DNA of 61,213 nucleotides from Oscillospiraceae bacterium (GTDB lineage Bacteria > Bacillota > Clostridia > Oscillospirales > QAMX01), in NCBI GenBank assembly GCA_015067705.1, contig SVLW01000011.1, positions 1-61,213 on the forward strand, given 5' to 3'. This document shows positions 8,095 through 16,079 of this stretch, in pieces. Positions within the stretch are counted from its first letter, which is position 1, and every line of letters starts with the position of its first letter. The translations under genes and the position numbers were made by a program. The notes below the pieces were generated by a model that saw nothing but the letters and a program-made list of their open reading frames with translations, searched no databases and was not told the DNA's origin.

Positions 8095-8130
8095 CCAAAG
8101 CATCTGATGCGGTTTTCCGCATCCCATACG

Positions 8131-8178
8131 ATCGAAGGGATCGGCGTGTCGTCACGCGCCGGTTCCTTCGATTTTTTT
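8131..8178 (+). terminator. Terminator of the ABC exporter operon
   Basis: ATCGAAGG (8131-8138) pairs with CCTTCGAT (8165-8172) around an inner GGCG/CGCC stem, followed by TTTTTT. A smaller GATGCGG-TTTT-CCGCATC hairpin lies just before, at 8106-8123. Confidence 0.85.
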
Positions 8179-8233
8179 GATCCTGAGAACGCATGCCGCA
8201 TCGGGGAAAAGGGGAATACGCCTTCGGCAATCC

Positions 8234-8298
8234 TGCTCATATTTTCCCACTGAATGTGGGGCGGATTGTTTGACATGTATAAAGATCAACGGTATAAT
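8234..8298 (+). promoter_or_regulatory. Promoter with conserved upstream box, beta-helix gene 1
   Basis: Perfect TTGACA (8270-8275) and TATAAT (8293-8298) hexamers are separated by 17 bp. Exactly 17 bp upstream of the -35 lies TGCTCATATTTTCCCACTG (8234-8252). The same box, with one change and the same 17-bp offset, precedes the promoter of the second beta-helix gene, which suggests a regulator site. An imperfect inverted repeat with ATCAA/TTGAT cores (8281-8291, 8325-8335) flanks the -10. Confidence 0.8.
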
Positions 8299-8358
8299 GT
8301 GTGATAGCAGCGAAAGTATCCTCAGATTGATATTTTTATTGAGAAAGGACTATGAATT

Positions 8359-10317
8359 ATGGCAGCATTGAAAGAAGCAAGTGCACTGCTCCCAAATGGG
8401 CAGTATTTTGATTTGTGGGAAGTGGAGCAGCTCTATGACCGGGAGCTCCATGTAGACTGCAACAATCCCGCGGCCTGCGACTCGGGCGACGGTTCCGCAG
8501 AGCATCCCTTTAAGACCATCGGCGCCGCAGCCGCCATTGCCGAGCCCGGCACCCGTGTGCTGATCCACGGCGGCATTTACCGTGAAACCGTGCGTCCCGC
8601 CCGCGGCGGCGAAAGCCCGGAGCGTATGATCGCCTATGAGGCCGCAGGCGACGGCGAAGCCATCATCAAGGCCTCCATCGTGGCCACCGACTTTGAGCGC
8701 AGCACCGACTGGAACCTGATGCGTTTCCGCGGGGAGCCTGTGGGCGAGGATCCCGTGATTTGGCAGGTGAAGCTGAACCCCGACGAGTTCCGCGGCTATA
8801 ACCCCTTCATGGCCGTGAATATGCTCCACGACCGTCTGTTCATCGAGTATGACAAGACCGACATGACCACTTACTTAAACCGCCGCGGCATGGTGTTTGT
8901 GGATGGCAAGCCCCTGACCCAGGTGGCGCTTTATAACCAGATGGCCGGTATCCCCGGTTCCTACTGGGTGGAGGCAAACGGCCAGATCGTCCACTTCCGT
9001 CTGGAGGACGACGGCGATCCGAAGGATCATCTCATCGAGCTGACCTGCCGCGAGCAGTGCTTCGCCCCGGATATTCCCTTCCTCAGCTACATCAAGGTGA
9101 AGGGCCTGACCTGTGCCCACGCGGCCATGGGCGCTCCCGTGCCCCAGCGCGGCGCCATCTCCTGCTTCCGTGGTCACCACTGGATCATCGAGGACTGCAC
9201 CATTGACTGGGCCAACGCCACCGGTATCGACTGCGGCTTTGAGTGCTGGCATCGTCCCCATCAGGACGACGAAATCGTGGGCTACACCATCATTCGCCGC
9301 AACAAGATCTATGACGCAGGCGTCTGCGGCATCGCCGGTATGTTTGCCGTGAACCTCCTGGTGGAGGATAACCTCATCGAGGGCACCGGCTGGCAGAAGA
9401 TGGAGCTCTCCTGGGAGGCCGGCGGCCTGAAGGTGCATAACTGTGTGGATTCCCTCTATCGCCGCAATATCTTCACCAAGACTCTCCGCGCCGACCATAT
9501 GTGGATGGACTGCGGCAATGAGAATAACCGCGTCACCCAGAACCTGTTCTTAGACGGCATTGAGCAGCGCGAGGCCATCTTCATGGAGGCCACCCGTGAC
9601 GAAGTGAACCTCTTCGACAATAACATCATCTGGAACGTGGAAGGCCGCTTCAATGAGGACGATGTGCCCCAGATCGCCGGTTCCGCTCCCTGGTACGCCA
9701 TGGACGAGTCCGACAATATCGTTAACGGCTACGGCATCTACGGCGAAGGCACCGACTTCCTGCGTATTTCCAATAACCTCATCGGTAAGTGCCGCAGCGC
9801 CGGTTATTTCCAGAAGACCGTTGCATTCCGTCATATGGGCCGCGGCGGTACCGCTCGTGACGCCAAGCTCTATAACAACATCTTCTATGACTGCGGCGAG
9901 GCCGCCATCAAGTTCCCCACGGCGGATAATGAGTCCGAGGGCAACCTGTTTGTGAAGATGCCGCCCAGCTATCTCCGCGTGCTGTATCCGGCACCCACCC
10001 AGTGTCTGGATCTGAAGGCATGGCGCAGATTCCGCGGCTTTGACCTCACCGGCGCGGATGCCCACTTCACCATCGATATCGATACGAATAACTTCACCAT
10101 GGAGCTCTCTCCGGCGCCCGCTCTGCCGAATCCCCGTATCTTCCGCACCGGCGAGAAGATCACGGATCTTGAGCTTCTGCCCAAGGTGAAGGCAGACGAG
10201 TGCGTGCCCACCGACTTCTTCGGCAACGAAGTCGGTACCGCCGATCGCATTGCCGGCCCGTTCACCAAACTGGAAGAGCGCGTGGTCATCAATATCGACC
10301 CGAGAAAGCTGAAGTAA
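8359..10317 (+). CDS. Right-handed parallel beta-helix protein, copy 1
   Basis: A 652-residue protein. After a short N-terminal segment, GDGSAEHPFKTIGAAAA and RVLIHGGIYRETV give the classic opening of a pectate-lyase-like beta-helix (DUF1565-type). Many short strands with N-x-I/F repeats (NNIIWNVEGRF, NNIFYDCGEAAIKF) continue to about residue 560. There is no signal peptide, so the protein should be cytoplasmic, unlike most pectate lyases. The fold usually binds or cleaves polysaccharide, but no catalytic set can be assigned by eye. It is clearly paralogous to the following gene. The ATG follows GAAAGG by about 11 bases. Confidence 0.8.
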   Translation: MAALKEASALLPNGQYFDLWEVEQLYDRELHVDCNNPAACDSGDGSAEHPFKTIGAAAAIAEPGTRVLIHGGIYRETVRPARGGESPERMIAYEAAGDGEAIIKASIVATDFERSTDWNLMRFRGEPVGEDPVIWQVKLNPDEFRGYNPFMAVNMLHDRLFIEYDKTDMTTYLNRRGMVFVDGKPLTQVALYNQMAGIPGSYWVEANGQIVHFRLEDDGDPKDHLIELTCREQCFAPDIPFLSYIKVKGLTCAHAAMGAPVPQRGAISCFRGHHWIIEDCTIDWANATGIDCGFECWHRPHQDDEIVGYTIIRRNKIYDAGVCGIAGMFAVNLLVEDNLIEGTGWQKMELSWEAGGLKVHNCVDSLYRRNIFTKTLRADHMWMDCGNENNRVTQNLFLDGIEQREAIFMEATRDEVNLFDNNIIWNVEGRFNEDDVPQIAGSAPWYAMDESDNIVNGYGIYGEGTDFLRISNNLIGKCRSAGYFQKTVAFRHMGRGGTARDAKLYNNIFYDCGEAAIKFPTADNESEGNLFVKMPPSYLRVLYPAPTQCLDLKAWRRFRGFDLTGADAHFTIDIDTNNFTMELSPAPALPNPRIFRTGEKITDLELLPKVKADECVPTDFFGNEVGTADRIAGPFTKLEERVVINIDPRKLK

Positions 10318-10356
10318 GGACCCCGGAAAAATAGAGCAGATTTGCTTCGTGTAATT

Positions 10357-10421
10357 TGCTCATATTTTCCTACTGGTTTGCGCTATCGTTGTTTGACATG
10401 TATAAAGATCAAAGGTATAAT
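10357..10421 (+). promoter_or_regulatory. Promoter with conserved upstream box, beta-helix gene 2
   Basis: TTGACA (10393-10398) and TATAAT (10416-10421) are separated by 17 bp, with a spacer almost identical to that of copy 1. The box TGCTCATATTTTCCTACTG (10357-10375) again ends 17 bp before the -35. No terminator was found between the first gene stop and this promoter, so read-through is also possible. Confidence 0.8.
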
Positions 10422-10453
10422 GAAGCCATAGGCATCATTTTCCTTTGATCTTT
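10404..10453. repeat. 12-bp perfect inverted repeat around the -10 region
   Basis: AAAGATCAAAGG (10404-10415) and CCTTTGATCTTT (10442-10453) are exact reverse complements separated by 26 bp that include the -10 and the likely start point. The left arm lies in the spacer and is not transcribed, so the repeat probably acts as DNA, for example as a repressor operator. Confidence 0.65.
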
Positions 10454-10479
10454 ATTTTTTTAAGAAAGGAATCGACAGT

Positions 10480-12459
10480 ATGGCAGCATTGAAAGAAGCA
10501 AGTGCACTGCTCCCGAATGGGCAGTATTTTGACAGTTGGGAAGTGGAGCAGGTCTATGACCGCGAACTCCATGTTGATGGCAACAACCCCGCAGCCTGCG
10601 ACGGTAACGATGGCTCCGCAGAGCATCCTTTTAAGACCATCGGTGCAGCAGCAGCCATTGCCGAACCCGGCACCCGCGTGCTGATCCACGGCGGTACGTA
10701 TCGTGAGACCGTCAAGCCCGCCCGCGGCGGCGAAAGCCCGGAGCGCATGATCTCCTATGAGGCCGCAGGCGACGGCGAAGTCATCGTCAAGGCATCCCTC
10801 ATTCAGAAGGATTTCTTCCTGTGCAAGGGCATCCGGCTTTACAGCATGGACCCGGCAATGGGTAAGACCAAGGTCGGCGATCCGGTGATCTGGGGCACCA
10901 GACTGAATCCTGAGGACTATAAGGGATATAACCCCTTCTGTGCCATGAATATCATGCACGACCGTTACTTCATGGAATATGACAAGACCGACATGACCAC
11001 CTATCTCCAGCGCCGTGGTATGGTCTTTGTGGACGGCAAGCCGCTTCTTCAGGTCTCCGGTATGGCGGAACTGGCCACTTATCCGGGTTCCTACTGGGTC
11101 GAGGCCAATGGCCAGACCATCCTGATCCGTCTTGCAGACGACGGCGATCCGAATGATCATGTCATCGAGCTGACCTGCCGTGAGCAGTGCTTTGCTCCGG
11201 ATGTTTACGGTCTCGGTTACATCAAGGTCAAGGGCCTTACCTGCGCCCATGCCGCAACCGGCGCGCCGTTCCCCCAGAGAGGCGCCATCTCCCAGTCCGG
11301 CGGTACCCACTGGATCATCGAGGACTGTGTCATTGACTGGTCCAACGGCGTTGGTATGGACATCGGCCGCGGCGGCGTAACGGATTATGAGAATCCCTCC
11401 CCGAACCGTATGCAGCCCTCCGGTTATTCCATCGTGCGCCGCAACCGCATCTATAACGTGGGTGTTACCGGTATTGCCGGCGTCGGCGCAAGCTATTGCC
11501 TGATCGAAGATAACTATATCGAAGGCACCGGCTGGCAGAAGATGGAGCTTTCCTGGGAGGCAGGCGCCATCAAGACCCACAACAGCATCGACTGTCTGAT
11601 TCGCCGCAATATTTTCACCAAGACCTTCCGCTGTGACCATCTGTGGATGGACGTTGGCAACTGCAACAACCGCATCACTCAGAACCTCTTCCTGGATGGT
11701 ATCGAGCAGCGCGAGGCCATCTTTGTGGAGTGCACCCGCGATGAAATCAACCTCTTCGACAACAACATCATCTGGAACGTAGAGGGCCGCTTCAATCCGG
11801 ACGACGTCAAGTATATCTCCGGTTCCGCCACTTGGTATGCACTGGGCGAGGATAATCCCATCGTCAACGGCTATGGCATGTACGGCGAAGGCACCGACTA
11901 TCTGTGGCTCTCCAATAACCTCATCGGTAAGTGCCGCAGCGCCGGTTACTTCCAGAAGACCGTTGCTTATCGTCTGGCAGGACGCGGCGGCACGGCCCGC
12001 GATGCAAAGATCTATAACAACATCTTCTATGATTGCGGCGAAGCAGCCATCAAGTTCCCGACGGAAAAGAACGATGCCCAGGGCAACTGCTACGTCAAGA
12101 TGCCGTCCGGCTATCTGCGTATCCTGTACCCGGCACCCACCGAGTGTCTGGACCTCAAGGCCTGGAAGAATTTCCATGGGTTCGATATGGAGGGCAGCGA
12201 GGCAGACTTCATCATCGACATCGATACCGATGCCCTGACCATGAAGATCCTCCCGGCCGACCCCAACGAACAGCCGAGATTCCGCCGTCGTGGACCGGAA
12301 CCGATCCATACGATCAACGGTATTGCAAAGGTCAAGGCCGACGCAAAGGCCACGATCGACTTCTTCGGCAACGAAACTGCGGATGAGACCCGCCTCCCCG
12401 GCCCGTTTGCATGCTATGAAGAGGGCGTTGTGTATAACATCGACCCCAGAAAGCTGTAA
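10480..12459 (+). CDS. Right-handed parallel beta-helix protein, copy 2
   Basis: A 659-residue paralogue of the preceding gene that shares most positions by eye, including the start MAALKEASALLPNGQYFD, the HPFKTIGAAAAIAEPGTRVL segment and the NNIFYDCGEAAIKFPT segment. It differs in the region after residue 90 and around residues 300-320, where a short asparagine/proline-rich stretch replaces a His-rich one; those loops may set specificity. It is also without a signal peptide. The next gene begins 12 bases after its stop and is probably cotranscribed. The promoter repeats the layout of copy 1, so both should respond to the same signal. Confidence 0.8.
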   Translation: MAALKEASALLPNGQYFDSWEVEQVYDRELHVDGNNPAACDGNDGSAEHPFKTIGAAAAIAEPGTRVLIHGGTYRETVKPARGGESPERMISYEAAGDGEVIVKASLIQKDFFLCKGIRLYSMDPAMGKTKVGDPVIWGTRLNPEDYKGYNPFCAMNIMHDRYFMEYDKTDMTTYLQRRGMVFVDGKPLLQVSGMAELATYPGSYWVEANGQTILIRLADDGDPNDHVIELTCREQCFAPDVYGLGYIKVKGLTCAHAATGAPFPQRGAISQSGGTHWIIEDCVIDWSNGVGMDIGRGGVTDYENPSPNRMQPSGYSIVRRNRIYNVGVTGIAGVGASYCLIEDNYIEGTGWQKMELSWEAGAIKTHNSIDCLIRRNIFTKTFRCDHLWMDVGNCNNRITQNLFLDGIEQREAIFVECTRDEINLFDNNIIWNVEGRFNPDDVKYISGSATWYALGEDNPIVNGYGMYGEGTDYLWLSNNLIGKCRSAGYFQKTVAYRLAGRGGTARDAKIYNNIFYDCGEAAIKFPTEKNDAQGNCYVKMPSGYLRILYPAPTECLDLKAWKNFHGFDMEGSEADFIIDIDTDALTMKILPADPNEQPRFRRRGPEPIHTINGIAKVKADAKATIDFFGNETADETRLPGPFACYEEGVVYNIDPRKL

Positions 12460-12471
12460 AGAGAACGGATT

Positions 12472-12984
12472 ATGGCAGAGCAGATTGAGAAAAGCTTTGC
12501 AGTCAGCGAAGTACGGAATATGGCGTTCCAGTTCTCGGATCTCTACTTCACCTTTGTTTCCGAACTGCGGGAGCAGATGGGGGAGGATCGGGCTCTGGAA
12601 ATTGCCCAGCGCGTGATTTTCCGCCGGGCGGCGGAGCGCGCCCTTGACATGGTGCGCCGGGCAGAGGAGCAGGGGATCCCGCGCACGCCGGAGAATATCC
12701 TCCGGATGACGGATGTGCCGTTCCTCGGCTGGGATGCGTCGTTTGGCCGGGAGATGTGCCCCTATGGGGCCGCATGGAACCGGCGGATTAGCGAGAATCC
12801 CTGGTTCCGCCGCTTCGCCTGTCTTTACTGCGATGTGACCGACACCACCATTGCTGAGATCTATACGGGTACTCATTCCCACAAGCTCTATCACAACGTG
12901 GTGCTGGGCGACGAGACGTGTGAGCGGGAGTATTTCCCCTCTGAAGAAGTTCTGGCAGGAAAACTGACCTATGGCACGCTCTGA
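12472..12984 (+). CDS. L-2-amino-thiazoline-4-carboxylate hydrolase-like protein
   Basis: A 170-residue soluble protein. Its C-terminal half follows the pattern of the ATC hydrolase family (PF14196): a CPYG segment, then FACLYCDVTDTTIAEIY, then a histidine-containing strand and a LGDETCEREYF end, with conserved Cys, Asp and Cys positions. Characterised members open the thiazoline ring on a path to cysteine, but most clostridial relatives have unknown substrates. It lies 12 bases after the second beta-helix gene and is followed by a terminator, so it probably belongs to that transcript. The family call is by pattern only. Confidence 0.55.
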   Translation: MAEQIEKSFAVSEVRNMAFQFSDLYFTFVSELREQMGEDRALEIAQRVIFRRAAERALDMVRRAEEQGIPRTPENILRMTDVPFLGWDASFGREMCPYGAAWNRRISENPWFRRFACLYCDVTDTTIAEIYTGTHSHKLYHNVVLGDETCEREYFPSEEVLAGKLTYGTL

Positions 12985-12998
12985 GAACCATATAAAAT

Positions 12999-13046
12999 CC
13001 CCCGCGGTTTCCGATCTGTTTCGGAAGCCGCGGGGGTTCTTTTTTC
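12999..13046. terminator. Terminator between convergent genes
   Basis: CCCCCGCGG plus an inner TTCCGA/TCGGAA stem closes on CCGCGGGGG and is followed by TTCTTTTTT on the plus strand. The minus side reads ATTTTATA, so it may serve both strands. Confidence 0.9.
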
Positions 13047-13056
13047 AGGATAACGC

Positions 13057-13683
13057 TTACATGATGGGGGCGCCGTTCAGCTCGTCGGGGGTGACGATGC
13101 CGCACTTTACGGCGTAATCCAGAAGCTCGCAGTAATAGCCGGTCATGGTGATCTGCATATAGGGACCCACATAGAGGAAGGTCAGAAGTCCGCAGGTGAA
13201 TGCGGAGAGGAGTTCCCAACCCAGGAAGCTGAGGCCCAGCACGAAGAGCTCTGCCTTATGGCCGTTCATGATCCGCATGGAGAGCTTCAGGGCGTCCTTT
13301 GCCTTCACGTCGGGATAGGCCGCCAGAATATAGGGGGTCATGGCATAGGAGAAAGCCTTGATGATGCCGGGGATCACAAAGAGCAGGGACCACAGCCAGG
13401 TGAAAAGCCCCATCCACAGCATACCGCCGATTTTCCGCAGATAATTGATGCAGAAGCCGGTGTTGAAGAGGTCGGCAATGGTGGCCTTTCCGCCCTGATA
13501 GATCACCAGGCAGAAGCACATAAGGCCCAGCGACAGGGGGATCGCAACGAAAATGGAGCCCACCACCAGATAAGCGGAAGCGTAGGCCAGAAGCCCCACC
13601 AGCAGGAAAGCCAGGACGGAAACGCCGTAATTGGCGCGGAGTGTCAGTTTGGCGCGTTCTTTGATTTGTTCACGGGTCGGCAT
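13057..13683 (-). CDS. DUF975 family integral membrane protein
   Basis: A 208-residue membrane protein with about five hydrophobic segments. The N-terminus MPTREQIKERAKLTLRANYG, the WLWSLLFVIPGIIKAFSYAM segment and SMRIMNGHKAELFVLGLSFLGW are typical of DUF975 (YciC-like) proteins of Firmicutes. No enzymatic motif is visible and the family role is unknown. GGAGG lies about six bases before the ATG. It has its own promoter, whose spacer holds a palindrome, and a second DUF975-like gene lies at 50183-51049. The promoter overlaps the end of the helicase gene upstream by four bases. Confidence 0.85.
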   Translation of the reverse strand: MPTREQIKERAKLTLRANYGVSVLAFLLVGLLAYASAYLVVGSIFVAIPLSLGLMCFCLVIYQGGKATIADLFNTGFCINYLRKIGGMLWMGLFTWLWSLLFVIPGIIKAFSYAMTPYILAAYPDVKAKDALKLSMRIMNGHKAELFVLGLSFLGWELLSAFTCGLLTFLYVGPYMQITMTGYYCELLDYAVKCGIVTPDELNGAPIM

Positions 13684-13718
13684 AAAAGCACCTCCAGCAA
13701 TCGAAATGATCTGGTTCT

Positions 13719-13747
13719 ATTGTAGCGAATCCGCGGGGATTCGTCAA
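13719..13747 (-). promoter_or_regulatory. Promoter with internal palindrome, DUF975 gene
   Basis: On the minus strand TTGACG (13742-13747) and TACAAT (13719-13724) are 17 bp apart. The spacer contains GAATCC-CCGC-GGATTC (13727-13742), a six-base inverted repeat in the position of a repressor operator. Confidence 0.75.
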
Positions 13748-15927
13748 GAAATATCTCCGGTCTCCATACTTTCCCAAAGCTCACCACAGTCGCGGAGCTC
13801 CTGGGGAATCTCGCCGTCGAACACCAGATAAAGCCGGTGGAGGGCGCGGGTGCAGAGCAGGTAGAGCATATGGGGATCCCGGATGTCGGAACAGTCGGCG
13901 ATGACCGCGTCGAACTCCAGACCCTTGGAAAGCGCCGCCGGCAGCACCACGGCGCCGGACTGCAGCGCCTGGTCGGGATCGTCCGTCAGGGCGGCGTCAA
14001 TGCCGGCCGCGGCATGAAGGGCGCGGGCACGGGCAGCGGTGGACGTGATGACGCCTATGGTCTGGCAGTCCCGGAGGGCATCTCCGGCAAATAAGGCGCG
14101 CACCTGTTCTGCGGCGGGACGGCCGGATAAAACCTGCGGCAGCATTCCGTCCCGGTCAAAGGAATCGATCACGGCAGAGCCCGCCAGGCGGGCGGCCAGA
14201 GCGCAGATGGGCGCGGTGGAGCGATAGCTGCGGTCCAATGACGTGCTGTGACAGCCGGGATAGAGGGCAAGCAGCTCCTCACGGGTTCTGAGACCCAGTC
14301 CCGGGAACACCGACTGGCGGGGATCCGCCAGGATGGTGAAGGTGGCGTAGGGGTAATAAAGCTTCAGAAGGGCGTGCTGCAGGGCGTGATAGTCCTGGGC
14401 CTCGTCAATCAGCAATTGGCGCACCAGGAGATTGGGCCGGAACTTGCCAAGAAGCGCGCCGATATAGGAGAGGCACACCGCGTCCTCATAGCGGATCACG
14501 GTCTGCTGCAGAGCCTCGCGGGTATCCTCGGCCACGCCCTGTCCCCCGTGATCCCGGCAGTATCCCGCCAGAATGTGCAGGTAAAGGGGGCGGACGGAGA
14601 GGCCGTTCACCTCGTCGATCTGCCGCAGGACGTTCTGCACCGTGTCGCGGCGGCGGCGGATGAATTCCTCCTCGTATTCCTCCTCGAAAAGCTCGGAATC
14701 GGAATGGAAGATGTCCCGGATGATCTCGTCCTTGTGGAGGTCAAAATAGTCCTCGAGGATCGTGCGGGCGAACTCTCTTGCGTGGGACAGCACCACGTCA
14801 AAGGGACGCTCCCGTTTCATGTCGTTGCAGCGGCGGGCGAAGTCCTCCGCCGTGCAGAGCACCGTGTCCTCATAGCCGATCTCCGGCATCCGGAACACGA
14901 AGTCGCGGAAATACGCGCTGATATACTGCAAGAACTCCGTGGAGCCCTTGACCTGGATGCCCCGCATCCGCAGGTCGTCAGGAGCGGCGGAGAGCACATA
15001 TTCCGCCTGGGGGTAATATTCCTCAAAGCGCTGCTCCTTCGGCAGCACTGCGGCGATGATATCGTCAAAGAGGGTGCAGTGGGCGTCCTCTTCGCCCAGC
15101 TCCGGCAGAATGTCCGCAATGTAGGAGGCAAAGATGCCGTTGCGGGAGAGGATCTCGAAGTTCTGGGCTTTCAGGCGTTCCCGGTTGCGGTAAAGGAGAT
15201 AGGCAAAGCGGTGCAGACCCACGGAGGTCTTGCCGGAGCCCGCGGCGCCGAAGATCACAAAGTCGCCGGCGGCTTCGTCGCGGATAGCACGGTTCTGCTC
15301 CTGCTGGATGCTCTCGATGATGACCTTCAGCTTTGCCTGGGTATTCTCGGACAGTGCCTCGCCCAGCACGTCGTCGTGGAGGGAGGAGTCGGCGTCGTAG
15401 AGAAGCTGCATCTTGCCGTCCCGGATCTTATAGCGGCGCTTCAGCGTGACCTTGCCGCGTTCCACGCCGTCCGGGCTTTTGAAAGCGGCGGGGCCCACGC
15501 TGCAGTCATAATACATGGAGGCGATGGGCGTGCGCCAGTCGTAGACATAGGGCTCAAAGGTCTCCCGGTCAAAGAAGGAATGTGCGCCTACATAGACTTT
15601 TTCTAAGAACCCATCCCGGTCGGAGACGAAGTCCAATCTGCCGAAGTAGGGGATGCGGTATAAAGACAGCATATTCCGCAGCTCCAAAAGGGCGTTGCGG
15701 TAATTATCATCCTGACGGGCAATGTCGGCGTCATAGAGCGTCAGTGCCGCCACGTCGTCAAAATCGCGGATGACATGGGTGATCTCGTCCCACATTTTAT
15801 AGCCGGATTCCTCGATATCGCTCTCGTGTCCCGATACCTGCCGCTCCAGTTGGGCGACTCTGGTTTTCAGTAACTCGCGTACTTCCTCGAGGTATTCATA
15901 TTCTGCGCGGCGTTCCAGTTCATTCAT
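13744..15927 (-). CDS. helD: HelD-like superfamily 1 helicase / RNA polymerase-associated ATPase
   Basis: A 727-residue protein. The N-terminal 60 residues form a coiled coil (ERRAEYEYLEEVRELLKTRV), followed by the YVYDWRTPIASMYYD segment characteristic of HelD. Walker A is GAAGSGKTS near residue 228; motif II is LLIDEAQDYH; the C-terminal UvrD-like part has SRSYRS-type and TRALHRLYLV elements. HelD binds RNA polymerase and removes it from stalled DNA complexes, and some versions protect against rifampicin. The fit to HelD rather than UvrD rests on the N-terminal architecture and the long insertion between motifs. It is transcribed from its own promoter at 15963-15991. Confidence 0.82.
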   Translation of the reverse strand: MNELERRAEYEYLEEVRELLKTRVAQLERQVSGHESDIEESGYKMWDEITHVIRDFDDVAALTLYDADIARQDDNYRNALLELRNMLSLYRIPYFGRLDFVSDRDGFLEKVYVGAHSFFDRETFEPYVYDWRTPIASMYYDCSVGPAAFKSPDGVERGKVTLKRRYKIRDGKMQLLYDADSSLHDDVLGEALSENTQAKLKVIIESIQQEQNRAIRDEAAGDFVIFGAAGSGKTSVGLHRFAYLLYRNRERLKAQNFEILSRNGIFASYIADILPELGEEDAHCTLFDDIIAAVLPKEQRFEEYYPQAEYVLSAAPDDLRMRGIQVKGSTEFLQYISAYFRDFVFRMPEIGYEDTVLCTAEDFARRCNDMKRERPFDVVLSHAREFARTILEDYFDLHKDEIIRDIFHSDSELFEEEYEEEFIRRRRDTVQNVLRQIDEVNGLSVRPLYLHILAGYCRDHGGQGVAEDTREALQQTVIRYEDAVCLSYIGALLGKFRPNLLVRQLLIDEAQDYHALQHALLKLYYPYATFTILADPRQSVFPGLGLRTREELLALYPGCHSTSLDRSYRSTAPICALAARLAGSAVIDSFDRDGMLPQVLSGRPAAEQVRALFAGDALRDCQTIGVITSTAARARALHAAAGIDAALTDDPDQALQSGAVVLPAALSKGLEFDAVIADCSDIRDPHMLYLLCTRALHRLYLVFDGEIPQELRDCGELWESMETGDIS

Positions 15928-15962
15928 GCTTCCGTCGGCTCCTTACGTCTATATTCAGTACT

Positions 15963-15991
15963 ATTATGCTGCTTCTCCGGGGAAAATGCAA
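15963..15991 (-). promoter_or_regulatory. Promoter of the HelD-like gene
   Basis: Minus-strand TTGCAT (15986-15991) and CATAAT (15963-15968) with a 17-bp spacer. Its -35 is only three bases from the -35 of a plus-strand promoter, so the two face away from each other. Confidence 0.65.
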
Positions 15992-15994
15992 GTC

Positions 15995-16023
15995 TTGAAT
16001 CTCGTCCCGATTTGTGGTATAAT
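15995..16023 (+). promoter_or_regulatory. Plus-strand promoter running directly into a terminator
   Basis: TTGAAT (15995-16000) and a perfect TATAAT (16018-16023) are separated by 17 bp. No plus-strand gene follows; a strong terminator begins about 14 bases after the expected start point. Confidence 0.65.
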
Positions 16024-16029
16024 GGGAAC

Positions 16030-16079
16030 ACAAAAGAGGGGAACGCCCGCCGGTGAGGACACACCGGCGGGTGTTTTTT
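16030..16079 (+). ncRNA. Candidate 50-nt RNA: promoter followed at once by terminator
   Basis: From the promoter at 15995-16023 transcription would start near 16030 and stop at the T tract 16074-16079. The RNA would be mostly one 12-bp hairpin, CGCCCGCCGGTG with CACCGGCGGGTG (16044-16055, 16062-16073), with a short single-stranded 5' end. It touches the last bases of the minus-strand acetyltransferase gene. It could be a small RNA or a decoy unit, or the hairpin could serve only as the acetyltransferase terminator and the promoter be spurious. Confidence 0.35.

Noticed and set aside
10435-12894. 819-codon open frame on the minus strand opposite the second beta-helix gene
   Set aside because: It is antisense to a well-supported gene with promoter and ribosome site. 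High GC at third positions keeps the opposite frame free of stops, and the translated sequence has no domain pattern.
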